Source of the DNA: Alphaproteobacteria bacterium
GTDB lineage: Bacteria; Pseudomonadota; Alphaproteobacteria; JACAEB01
Direction: 5' to 3'
DNA length: 64,000 nucleotides
NCBI GenBank assembly: GCA_024236075.1
Contig: JACKLE010000001.1
Span: 186,001 to 250,000 of the forward strand
The notes under the pieces are model-generated. The model did no database searches, was not told the origin of the DNA, and saw nothing but the letters and a program-made list of their open reading frames with translations. The first letter of the stretch is position 1; each line of letters starts with the position of its first letter. Below, one piece after another: positions 52,256 to 59,527 of this stretch. Position numbers and translations under genes: made by a program.

Positions 52256-52537
52256 TCATCCCCGGTTTTCTTGAAGCATTGCCTCGTAGGCCTCGACGTC
52301 GGCGAGGCGATATAGACGCTTTCGACCGCACACGATTGCCCGTGGAAAATGCGGGTCTTGGCGCCGCCGCCACATCGTCGGCTGAGAGATCCGCCACCGA
52401 GCCTTTAGTTCATCTTCTGCGATGAGTGCGTCGATGAGTGCGTCTGCGGGACGTTGCCCGGTTGGCCCTTGGGCAAGAGCTTCCCTAGGGAGGAGAGGAC
52501 TCTTGCCGCTGCGAGCGGGACTATGTTCTAAGGACAT
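52256..52537 (-). CDS. AlpA-like HTH regulator
   Basis: A 93-aa protein whose C-terminal half has the AlpA/MerR-type motif ELKARWRISQPTMWRRRQDP and RKRLYRLADVEAYEAMLQEN. In P4-like elements AlpA controls integrase expression and excision. Preceded by GGAGACGGTCCAT, the ribosome-binding sequence also used by the capsid and small-terminase genes. Confidence 0.72.
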   Translation of the reverse strand: MSLEHSPARSGKSPLLPREALAQGPTGQRPADALIDALIAEDELKARWRISQPTMWRRRQDPHFPRAIVCGRKRLYRLADVEAYEAMLQENRG

Positions 52538-52641
52538 ATGGACCGTCTCCGGATGAATTCGGATAGCGGTCTCAGAATGCCGTAGGCGTTGATTGAGTCG
52601 TGAGGAGGATGCCGGACAAAATCGGCCCCACATCCTCCGGT

Positions 52642-53388
52642 CTAGACGAAGCCTATGTATTCAAGGCTCTCCTTTTCGCCTTTTTCGTTAGTTCTGGTGT
52701 TTTCGCGCAAAAGACGTTGGGCTGTGTTCGCCACGTCACCACGCGCTTCGGTGCTCAACGCTGCCCCAGCCAAGATTTCGCAGGCACCCCAACAAGGCGC
52801 CCCGGTCACGGGACCCGCTATGAAATCTCCGTGCGCGGGATTAGTGCCGGATGTCACGCAGCGGCACAGGTAGGTCAGCGCCAAGGCCGTCGCCGTATGT
52901 CGTGTGGGAAGCCGCCGCTTGGTTTCAAGCGAACGGGGGAAAAGAATTGGTCCAAATCGAACAGCTTGCAGCCAAATCCTCCCTGGCTTTCGTCCGCGTC
53001 GCTTCTTTGCGGATTTCCCGAATTCGGCAAGAAAAAGCGCCAACCTTTCGTCAATCGCGCCCTCGCTGCCGTCCCGCGAAGAAAATTTCACGTTGCTGGC
53101 GAAGATCGCCTCCAAGAGGGCGTCGGCATGGAAGCGACCTCGCTCCAGCAAGATTCGCGACAATCTGCGCGTGGCGGCAACGATTTCGTCCGTATCCTTT
53201 CCGGCCGCCTCTACTGCAGCCCGCCTCCAGTCGCGATCCGTATCCCAATTGAACGCGCGAGCAGCCTCGCATTCGGTAACCAGGACAAGGGCGGCATGGC
53301 GGAGGATTTGACCGTGCAGCTCTTTCGCAAGTGCCTCTAGTCCACCCTCGTAGCGTTCGGGGTAGTCCCGAATCCAATCATCAGTCAT
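52642..53388 (-). CDS. Element protein downstream of integrase, unknown function
   Basis: A 248-aa protein (252 if from 53400) with a helical acidic first half and a basic middle (KSAKKRRGRKPGRIWLQ), then a Cys-containing segment (LTYLCRCVTSG, GAPCWGACEI). No family recognised. It starts within the end of the integrase gene, so they are translationally coupled. Confidence 0.55.
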   Translation of the reverse strand: MTDDWIRDYPERYEGGLEALAKELHGQILRHAALVLVTECEAARAFNWDTDRDWRRAAVEAAGKDTDEIVAATRRLSRILLERGRFHADALLEAIFASNVKFSSRDGSEGAIDERLALFLAEFGKSAKKRRGRKPGRIWLQAVRFGPILFPRSLETKRRLPTRHTATALALTYLCRCVTSGTNPAHGDFIAGPVTGAPCWGACEILAGAALSTEARGDVANTAQRLLRENTRTNEKGEKESLEYIGFV

Positions 53389-54685
53389 GGGACCGACCAT
53401 GTATCGTCACGACGTTGCCTGCATCAGCGGCCCGCCCCAGGACCTGCAGGACGTGCATTTCCCACTCCGCCAGAGCCCGGAGCTTTGAGGTGAGCGCGTC
53501 CGAATGAGTGTAGACGGCCGTCACGGTCGCCTGGGCGTGATTGAGGAGCGCGGCGCGCTCCGACTCAGGCCAGCCGCGATCGGCAAGGAAGCTCGAAAGA
53601 TTGTGCCGGCAATCATGCATGCGCCAATCCACGATCGGCTCCGCAAGCTCTGCCTCGATTGCGGCCTTGAGCTTCGAGAATCCGCCGATGGGCCTCTTGC
53701 CGCCATCGGTAGAGAAGATGAACGCGCCGGATTGCGGGAGCGCGTCGAGATTCTCTCGCGCCGTTTGGGGGAGGGGAATTGTGTGCCAGCGTCCGCCCTT
53801 CGTCGTCTCGGCGGGAAAGCGCAATACGTTGCCGTCCCAATGCTCCCATCTCGCCCGCGCCATCTCGGTGCGTCGGGCGCCGGTGAGGATCAGCAGGCGG
53901 ACATATTGGCCCCAGGGGTTGCCGAGCTTTTCCGATGCGAGCCAAATGGCGCGCAGCTCGGCATGGGTCCAGCGTCGCGTGCGGCCACCCTTGTCGAAGA
54001 ACAGGCCGTTGAAGCTCGGCACGGCCGCAAGGTCGCCCTCGCGTGCGGCGTAGTGCATGACAGCACGCGCGATGCGAAGCGCCCCGTTGGCCCCGAGATG
54101 GCCCTCGCCGCGCCCCTGCGCCTGGACGGCCTCGACAAAAGCATCGCGGAACGCCCGGAAGTCGCCTCGGTCGAGGTCAGCGATCGGCTGGTCGCCCAGA
54201 TCGCCGATCAGTGTGACGGCCCTGTAGCCGGGCCTTCGGCCACGATCGTCCTTCGACGGCTTTTCGGGCTCAATACCGAGGACTTGGCGATAGAGGTCCA
54301 GAGTGCGGGTCCGCCGCCCGTTTCCCTCGCAGTCCTTCAGATATTCCCGCGCCACGGTCCCGAAAGTGCGTGCGGCCTTGCGCCGCCTCTGGGCGCGCTC
54401 CATGGCCTTCGCGTCGGCAGGGTCCTCCCCATCGGCCACGGCGCCGATGGCCGTGCGTGCGGCCTTCCTGGCGTCAGCGAGGCCCATGTCGGGAAAGGCG
54501 CCGAGCCGAAGGACGCGCTGCTTGCCTGCGGCATTCCGGAACCTCGCTTGCCAAGTCACGAGAGCCTTGCCCTGGCCGGTCGGTCGCACCTCGACGTAGA
54601 GCGGTGCTTCCGCATCGCGGATCAGCTTGCGCTTGGTCGACTTGGCGTAACTCTGGATCGTGCGCGGGGTCAGATTGACGCGCAT
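53381..54685 (-). CDS. Tyrosine-type site-specific recombinase (P4-like integrase)
   Basis: A 434-aa integrase. An N-terminal arm-binding part (IRDAEAPLYVEVRPTGQG, a DUF4102-type domain) precedes a core-binding domain and the catalytic part with Arg in ILTGARRTEMARA, HxxR in MHDCRHNLSSFLADRG, and the Tyr of AVYTHSDAL after LLNHAQATVT. This catalyses integration into the tRNA-His repeat. A TTG at 54727 extends the frame; ATG 54685 begins family-like sequence. Its right edge abuts the arm sites and attR. Confidence 0.93.
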   Translation of the reverse strand: MRVNLTPRTIQSYAKSTKRKLIRDAEAPLYVEVRPTGQGKALVTWQARFRNAAGKQRVLRLGAFPDMGLADARKAARTAIGAVADGEDPADAKAMERAQRRRKAARTFGTVAREYLKDCEGNGRRTRTLDLYRQVLGIEPEKPSKDDRGRRPGYRAVTLIGDLGDQPIADLDRGDFRAFRDAFVEAVQAQGRGEGHLGANGALRIARAVMHYAAREGDLAAVPSFNGLFFDKGGRTRRWTHAELRAIWLASEKLGNPWGQYVRLLILTGARRTEMARARWEHWDGNVLRFPAETTKGGRWHTIPLPQTARENLDALPQSGAFIFSTDGGKRPIGGFSKLKAAIEAELAEPIVDWRMHDCRHNLSSFLADRGWPESERAALLNHAQATVTAVYTHSDALTSKLRALAEWEMHVLQVLGRAADAGNVVTIHGRSHD

Positions 54686-54722
54686 CGGTTTGGTGATCCC
54701 CTTGGCGTAACACTGGCGTAAC
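54643..54722 (+). promoter_or_regulatory. Integrase arm-type sites, right arm
   Basis: TGGCGTAAC at 54643-54651, 54703-54711 and 54714-54722, the last two 11 bases apart as at the left end. They overlap the start of the integrase gene and its promoter, so integrase binding could also repress its own transcription. Confidence 0.68.
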
Positions 54723-54862
54723 AACAAGCGTTGACAACGGATGATTGCGCATGAAATCGTATGGTGTCCAGCGAAAGCAGAAATGCTAGTTGGATTAAGG
54801 GATTCAGCGGTCCTGGCGACGGCGGATGAAATTCAATGAAGCCGGCTGAAATGGTACAGCAT

Positions 54863-54912
54863 CAGATTGTGGATCTGGAGGTCCCCCGTTCGATCCGGGG
54901 AGGCGGTACCAA
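54863..54912 (+). repeat. attR: second copy of the 50-bp tRNA-His repeat
   Basis: Identical to 45439-45488. The acceptor 5' strand and D-arm do not precede it, so this copy is not a tRNA gene. It marks the right end of the element; chromosomal sequence resumes after 54912. Confidence 0.95.
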
Positions 54913-55093
54913 AACGAACGGCGCGCGAGGCATCGAGGTTGGCCCCGCTCCTGAGCTCGCGGCCGGCGCGCTCGCCAGGGCGCTCGTCAAGGAGTATCCA
55001 GAGGCAGGACTCCCCCGATGACCACGGGAGCCGAGGGGCTCGGGTCGCCGGTGCGCCGAGGCGTGGCGGTGTCCGACAGGCGTGGAGGCCTCC

Positions 55094-56269
55094 ATGAGGG
55101 ACGTTGCCGTCGTCGCCTATTGCCGCACCGGGATCGCGAAGGCCGTCCGGGGCGCGCTCAATCAGACGCACGGGATCGCCATGCTCGCGCATGCGATGAA
55201 GGCGGCGGTCGCGCGCGCCGGCATCGCGGGCGGCGAGATCGAGGACGTGGTGATCGGGTGCGGCCTGCCCGAAGGGGCGACCGGGCACAATGTCGCGCGC
55301 AACGCGGCGCTCTGGGCAGGGTTCGGCGAGGGCGTGCCCGGCGTCACGATCAACCGCTATTGCGGGTCGGGCCTGACCGCCGCCTCGATCGCGGCGAACC
55401 GCATCGCGGCAGGCGAGATGGACATCGCGATCGCCGGAGGCGTCGAGAGCATCAGCCTCGTCCAGTTCAACCTGAACTTCAACGGCTTCTTCTACGAGCC
55501 GCTGCAGCAGAAGATGCCGGCCGTGTGGTGGACCATGAACCGGACCGCCGATTTCGTGGCGGCGAAATACGGCTTCCCGCGCGAGGCGCTCGACGAATAT
55601 GTCGTCGGGAGCCAGCGGCGCGTGGAGGCCGCGCGCGCCGCCGGCAAGTTCGCCGAGGAGATCGTTCCGTTCGGCACGCGGATGAAGGTCACCGACAAGG
55701 CGACCGGCGAGAGCCGCATGGAGGAGGTGACGCTCGACCGGGACGAGGGGCCGCGCCCGGACACGACGCTCGAGGGGCTGAGTCGGCTCAAGCCGGTGGA
55801 GGAGGGCGGCACCACGACCGCCGGCAACGCGTCCCAGCTTTCCGACGGCGCCGCGGCCGTCGTCATGATGGATGCCGGCCTCGCGGCGCGCCGCGCCCTG
55901 CCCGTTCTCGGCCTCTTCCGCGGCATGCAGCTCGCGGGCGTCGCGCCCGAGGAGATGAGCATCGCGATCGCGCCCGCGATCCGCAAGCTGATGAAGCGGC
56001 ACGGCCTCGGCATGGGCGAGATCGACCTGTGGGAGCTGCACGAGGCCTATGCCGTCACGACGCTCTACAATCAGCGCGAGCTCGACACGCCCTGGGAGAG
56101 GACGAACGTCAACGGCGGCGCCGTCGCGCTGGGCCACCCCTACGGAATGTCCGGCATCCGCTATCTCGGCTCGACCCTCCTCGAGCTCGGGCGCCGCAAG
56201 GCGAAGAAGGCCCTCGTGGGCGTGTGCACCGCGGGCGGCATGGCGACGGCGGCCTATCTCGAGCGCTAG
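55094..56269 (+). CDS. Thiolase family acetyl-CoA acetyltransferase
   Basis: A 391-aa thiolase with Cys90 in NRYCGSGLTAAS, HEAYA (instead of NEAFA), GGAVALGHPYGMSG and a last Cys in GVCTAGGM. The HEAYA/CTAGGM variant is closer to FadI/trifunctional-type thiolases than to PhaA. It cleaves or forms 3-ketoacyl-CoA. ATG 55094 follows GGAGGCCTCC; the in-frame GTG at 55082 lies before the ribosome site. Confidence 0.92.
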   Translation: MRDVAVVAYCRTGIAKAVRGALNQTHGIAMLAHAMKAAVARAGIAGGEIEDVVIGCGLPEGATGHNVARNAALWAGFGEGVPGVTINRYCGSGLTAASIAANRIAAGEMDIAIAGGVESISLVQFNLNFNGFFYEPLQQKMPAVWWTMNRTADFVAAKYGFPREALDEYVVGSQRRVEAARAAGKFAEEIVPFGTRMKVTDKATGESRMEEVTLDRDEGPRPDTTLEGLSRLKPVEEGGTTTAGNASQLSDGAAAVVMMDAGLAARRALPVLGLFRGMQLAGVAPEEMSIAIAPAIRKLMKRHGLGMGEIDLWELHEAYAVTTLYNQRELDTPWERTNVNGGAVALGHPYGMSGIRYLGSTLLELGRRKAKKALVGVCTAGGMATAAYLER

Positions 56270-56450
56270 CGCCCGAAGTCCCGATCCGCCGTCCGTGCGG
56301 AGACGATACCTTCGTCCGGTCGACAGGCGGCCCGCATTGCGCTTTGATGGCCGCTCGAGGCGCTTGCGGACAGTCCCACGGGGCCGCGTTGCGTGCCGGA
56401 CCCAAGCGGCGAAGGCCTGTCGGCGCATCCGGGAAGGCTTGGAGCCAGCC

Positions 56451-57068
56451 ATGCAGGACTCTCCCATATCGCGAGGCTTCCGGGGCCGCCGGCCGCCGGC
56501 CCGCAACGATCGCGTCCCGCCGGGCCAGCACCTGACCGAGGACTTTCCCGTCCTTTCCGCGGGGCCGACGCCGGCCGCGAAGCTCGGGAGCTGGAGCTTC
56601 GCCCTTCAGGACGGCGGATCGCTTCTCGCCAAATGGAGCTGGCAGGAGTTCGAGGCGCTTCCGCAGACCGAGGTCACGGTCGACATTCATTGCGTCACGA
56701 CCTGGTCGAAGCTCGACACGCATTGGCGCGGCGTCACGATCGACACGCTGTTTGAGGCGGCGGGCCTCGACGAGCCGCCCGAGGCCTTCGCGATGATCCA
56801 TTGCGACGGGGGCTACACGACGAACGTTCCGGTCGAGGATCTGATCGACGGCAAGGCGATGATCGCGACGCATTACGAGGGCAAGCCTTTGGCGCCCGAG
56901 CATGGCGGCCCCGCAAGGCTCCTCGTGCCGCATCTCTATTTCTGGAAGAGCGCGAAATGGGCGCGCCGCCTGCGCTTCCTGGAAGCCGACGAGCCGGGAT
57001 TCTGGGAATCGCTCGGCTACCACATCTATGGCGACCCGTGGCGCGAGCAGCGCTATGCCGGAGACTGA
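56451..57068 (+). CDS. Sulfite-oxidase-like molybdopterin protein
   Basis: A 205-aa protein with the oxidoreductase molybdopterin-binding fold. DIHCVTTWSKL contains the Cys that coordinates Mo in the sulfite oxidase/MsrP family, and HCDGGYTTNVPVEDL and HGGPARLLVPHLYFWKSAKW follow. It lacks a Tat signal, so it may be cytoplasmic. The overlapping reductase downstream and the DUF6510 gene make a three-gene unit. GGAG lies upstream of ATG 56451. Confidence 0.88.
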   Translation: MQDSPISRGFRGRRPPARNDRVPPGQHLTEDFPVLSAGPTPAAKLGSWSFALQDGGSLLAKWSWQEFEALPQTEVTVDIHCVTTWSKLDTHWRGVTIDTLFEAAGLDEPPEAFAMIHCDGGYTTNVPVEDLIDGKAMIATHYEGKPLAPEHGGPARLLVPHLYFWKSAKWARRLRFLEADEPGFWESLGYHIYGDPWREQRYAGD

Positions 57069-57831
57069 CGAACGCGGCGGCGGCGGCCCGCGTCTCCTCT
57101 GGCGCACGGCGCAGGTGCGCGAGGCGATCGACGAGACGCCGCGCGTGCGCAGCCTCGTCCTGGACGTTCCGGGCTGGACCCCGCATCGGCCGGGACAGCA
57201 TGTCGACGTACGCCTGACGGCCGAGGACGGCTACCAGGCCCAGCGCAGCTATTCGATCGCGTCGCCGCCCGAGGCGCGCCACCTCGTCATCACCGTGGAG
57301 CGCATCGACGACGGCGAGGTCTCGCCCTATCTCGCCTCGGAGGCGAGGGCGGGCGACCGGTTCGAGATTCGCGGACCGATCGGCGGCTATTTCGTGTGGA
57401 CCGAGGCGCTCGGCGGGCCGCTCTTCCTCATTGCGGGCGGCTCGGGCATCGCCCCGCTGATGGCGATGCTGCGCCACCGCGCGGCGCGCGCCAGCAAGGT
57501 GCCGGCCCTGCTGCTCAACTCGGCGCGCAGCGTCGAGGACATCATCTATCGCGAGGAGCTCGAGCGCCTGGCGAGCCGCGACGACGGGCTCGAGGTCGTT
57601 CACACCCTGACGCGGCGCCGGCCGGCGGGCTGGACCGGCGGAACGAGGCGCATCGATCGGGACATGCTGGCCGAGCTCGGCATTCCGGCCACGGAGCGTC
57701 CGCGCGTCTATATTTGCGGGCCGACGCCGCTGGTCGAGGAGGCCGCGAAATCGCTCGTCGCGCTCGGCCACGATGCGAGCCTCATCAAGACCGAGCGCTT
57801 TGGACCGACGGGAGCCACTCATGGATCATGA
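57055..57831 (+). CDS. FAD/NAD(P)-binding oxidoreductase (FNR family)
   Basis: A 258-aa reductase with FAD motif RSYSIASPP, IRGPIGGYFVW, the nucleotide-binding IAGGSGIAPLMAMLRH and the end motif CGPTPLVEEAAKSL. No 2Fe-2S domain. It would shuttle electrons between a nicotinamide cofactor and the molybdoprotein. It begins 14 bases before the end of that gene and overlaps the next by 11 bases. Confidence 0.9.
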   Translation: MPETDERGGGGPRLLWRTAQVREAIDETPRVRSLVLDVPGWTPHRPGQHVDVRLTAEDGYQAQRSYSIASPPEARHLVITVERIDDGEVSPYLASEARAGDRFEIRGPIGGYFVWTEALGGPLFLIAGGSGIAPLMAMLRHRAARASKVPALLLNSARSVEDIIYREELERLASRDDGLEVVHTLTRRRPAGWTGGTRRIDRDMLAELGIPATERPRVYICGPTPLVEEAAKSLVALGHDASLIKTERFGPTGATHGS

Positions 57832-58114
57832 CGACAGCGGCGCGTTTCAGGGACCCCTCGACGGCAACTCGGCCGCCGGCCTTCTGCAGGAGGTGTTCGT
57901 CTTCGAGGCGACGTCCGCCATCCTCACCTGCGCGGGATGCGGGGCCGCGGGGCCGATCGGCGCGACGCGCCTCTATGGCGGGGCGATGGGCGCGGTGCTG
58001 CGCTGCGCGCATTGCGACACGGCGCTGCTGCGCGTCACGCGGACCGAGATCGGAATCTGGCTCGACATGCAGGGCGCGCGCAGCCTCCTGATGCGCGACG
58101 CCCCGGCGGCGTGA
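57821..58114 (+). CDS. DUF6510 zinc-ribbon protein
   Basis: A 97-aa protein with two CxxC pairs, CAGCGAAGPIGA and LRCAHCDTAL, a zinc-ribbon spacing, and the ending EIGIWLDMQGARSLLM typical of DUF6510. That family recurs next to sulfite-oxidase-like genes, as here. Function unknown. ATG 57821 has GGGAG upstream. Confidence 0.8.
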   Translation: MDHDDSGAFQGPLDGNSAAGLLQEVFVFEATSAILTCAGCGAAGPIGATRLYGGAMGAVLRCAHCDTALLRVTRTEIGIWLDMQGARSLLMRDAPAA

Positions 58115-58147
58115 GGCCCGGAGCTCGATCCGTCTGCGGATGGCGGA

Positions 58148-59527
58148 TCACCCGCCGGCCTGGCGCCTCAGGCTCGCGACGTCCTTTTCCGTGACGCGGG
58201 AGGGAGCGGCGCCGAAACGCGCCGTCACGTAGTTGGCGAGCGCCGCGATCTCCGTGTCCGAATAGGCGCCGCCGAAAGCGGGCATGGAGATGATGCCCCC
58301 GGCGGCGGCGCGATGGTCGCCCGACACGATCGCCTGCACGACGTTGATCGCGCTCGGATCGTTCACCGCGCGCGCGCCGGTGAGCGTCGCGAGCGGCGAG
58401 AGCGTGCCTTCCCCCGTCCATGCGTGGCAGCTCACGCAGGCTCCCTCGAAGAGCGTCTTGCCGAGCGCGTCCGCCGTCTCCGCGCCGAGCCGGTGCGAGG
58501 CAGGCGCCGCGGGCGCGAGGCTCGCCGGCAGGGCGGAGGATTTTGCCGGCACGCTGCGCACATAGGCGACGAGCGCGCGCCGGTCCTCCGGGGCGAGCAG
58601 GCTGAAGCTCTCGTCGATCGCCTCGCCCATCGGGCCCGAGGCGGTGCCCCGGCCGGGCGCGTGGCCGGTTGACAGATAGGACAGCAGGTCGGCCTCGCTC
58701 CAGTCCCCGATGCCCGTCTTGCGGTCCTGCGTGATGTTGTAGGCGCGCCAGCCCGCCGCGACCGCGCCCTTGAACTTCGCCCGGTTGTCGATCGCGAAGA
58801 CCAGGTTGCGCGGCGTGTGGCACTCGCCGCAATGGGCGAGCGCCTCGGCGAGATAGGCCCCCCGATTCCATTCCGCGCTCTTCTCGGCGTTCGGCATGAA
58901 GCCCTTGTGCGGCGCGAACATCGCGGACCAGACATGCATCAGCCAGCGCTGATTGAAGGGGAAGGCGAGGCGCGCCTCGGGCGATGGCGCGCGCACGGGC
59001 TCGAGCGTGAGCAGGTAGGCCTTGATCGCCAGAATGTCCGCATCCGTCATGTAGCCGTAGGACGTGTACGGCATGGCCGGATAGAGGCCCTCGCCGTGCC
59101 GGCCGACGCCGCGCTGCACGGCCGCGAGGAACTGCGCGTCCGTGTATTGCCCGATGCCGGTCTCCTCGTCGGGCGTGATGTTGGTGGAGTAGATGGTGCC
59201 GAAGGGCAGCGTGAAGGCGAAGCCCCCGGCGTAGGGGACGCCGCCGGGGCCCGTGTGGCACACGACGCAGTCCGCCGCGCGCGCGAGATATTCGCCGCGC
59301 TCGACGAGGCCCGCGCCGGCAAGCGCGGCCGGGACGCCCGTCGGGTCGGCGCCCGGATAGTCCGCGAGCGCCACTTTCCTTCCGTCGGCGAAATCCATCG
59401 CCCCCGGCACGCCGACGAGCCAGGCCGCCGCGGCGAGGAGGACGACGAGCGCGGCCGCCCCCGCGATCGCCAGGATCTGTCTCGTCCTGCCCAGCCGCTC
59501 GAACCACGAGACCGCGGAGCGCATCAT
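58148..59527 (-). CDS. Triheme membrane-anchored cytochrome c
   Basis: A 459-aa protein with an N-terminal membrane anchor (ILAIAGAAALVVLLAAAAWL) and three haem motifs, CVVCH, CGECH and CVSCH, in the order of the cytochrome subunits of membrane alcohol/aldehyde dehydrogenases. It takes electrons from the molybdenum enzyme encoded upstream and passes them to the respiratory chain. ATG 59527 has GGAGG seven bases upstream and overlaps the upstream stop (ATGA). Confidence 0.92.
   Translation of the reverse strand: MMRSAVSWFERLGRTRQILAIAGAAALVVLLAAAAWLVGVPGAMDFADGRKVALADYPGADPTGVPAALAGAGLVERGEYLARAADCVVCHTGPGGVPYAGGFAFTLPFGTIYSTNITPDEETGIGQYTDAQFLAAVQRGVGRHGEGLYPAMPYTSYGYMTDADILAIKAYLLTLEPVRAPSPEARLAFPFNQRWLMHVWSAMFAPHKGFMPNAEKSAEWNRGAYLAEALAHCGECHTPRNLVFAIDNRAKFKGAVAAGWRAYNITQDRKTGIGDWSEADLLSYLSTGHAPGRGTASGPMGEAIDESFSLLAPEDRRALVAYVRSVPAKSSALPASLAPAAPASHRLGAETADALGKTLFEGACVSCHAWTGEGTLSPLATLTGARAVNDPSAINVVQAIVSGDHRAAAGGIISMPAFGGAYSDTEIAALANYVTARFGAAPSRVTEKDVASLRRQAGG

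Larger units (their letters stand above)
45439..54912. mobile_element. Integrated satellite-like element in tRNA-His
   Basis: A 9.47-kb insertion bounded by identical 50-bp repeats (45439-45488 within tRNA-His; 54863-54912). Contents, left to right: two unknown genes and an Abi_2 gene on the plus strand, then on the minus strand a P27-like small terminase, two coiled-coil genes, HK97 capsid protein, HTH/zinc-ribbon protein, AAA ATPase beside an iteron/palindrome region, unknown gene, AlpA-like regulator, unknown gene and tyrosine recombinase adjacent to the right end. Base composition is lower in G+C in places (Abi_2). No portal, large terminase, protease, tail or lysis gene is seen, so it cannot make a phage alone; it reads as a phage satellite (inference). 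Confidence 0.93.
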
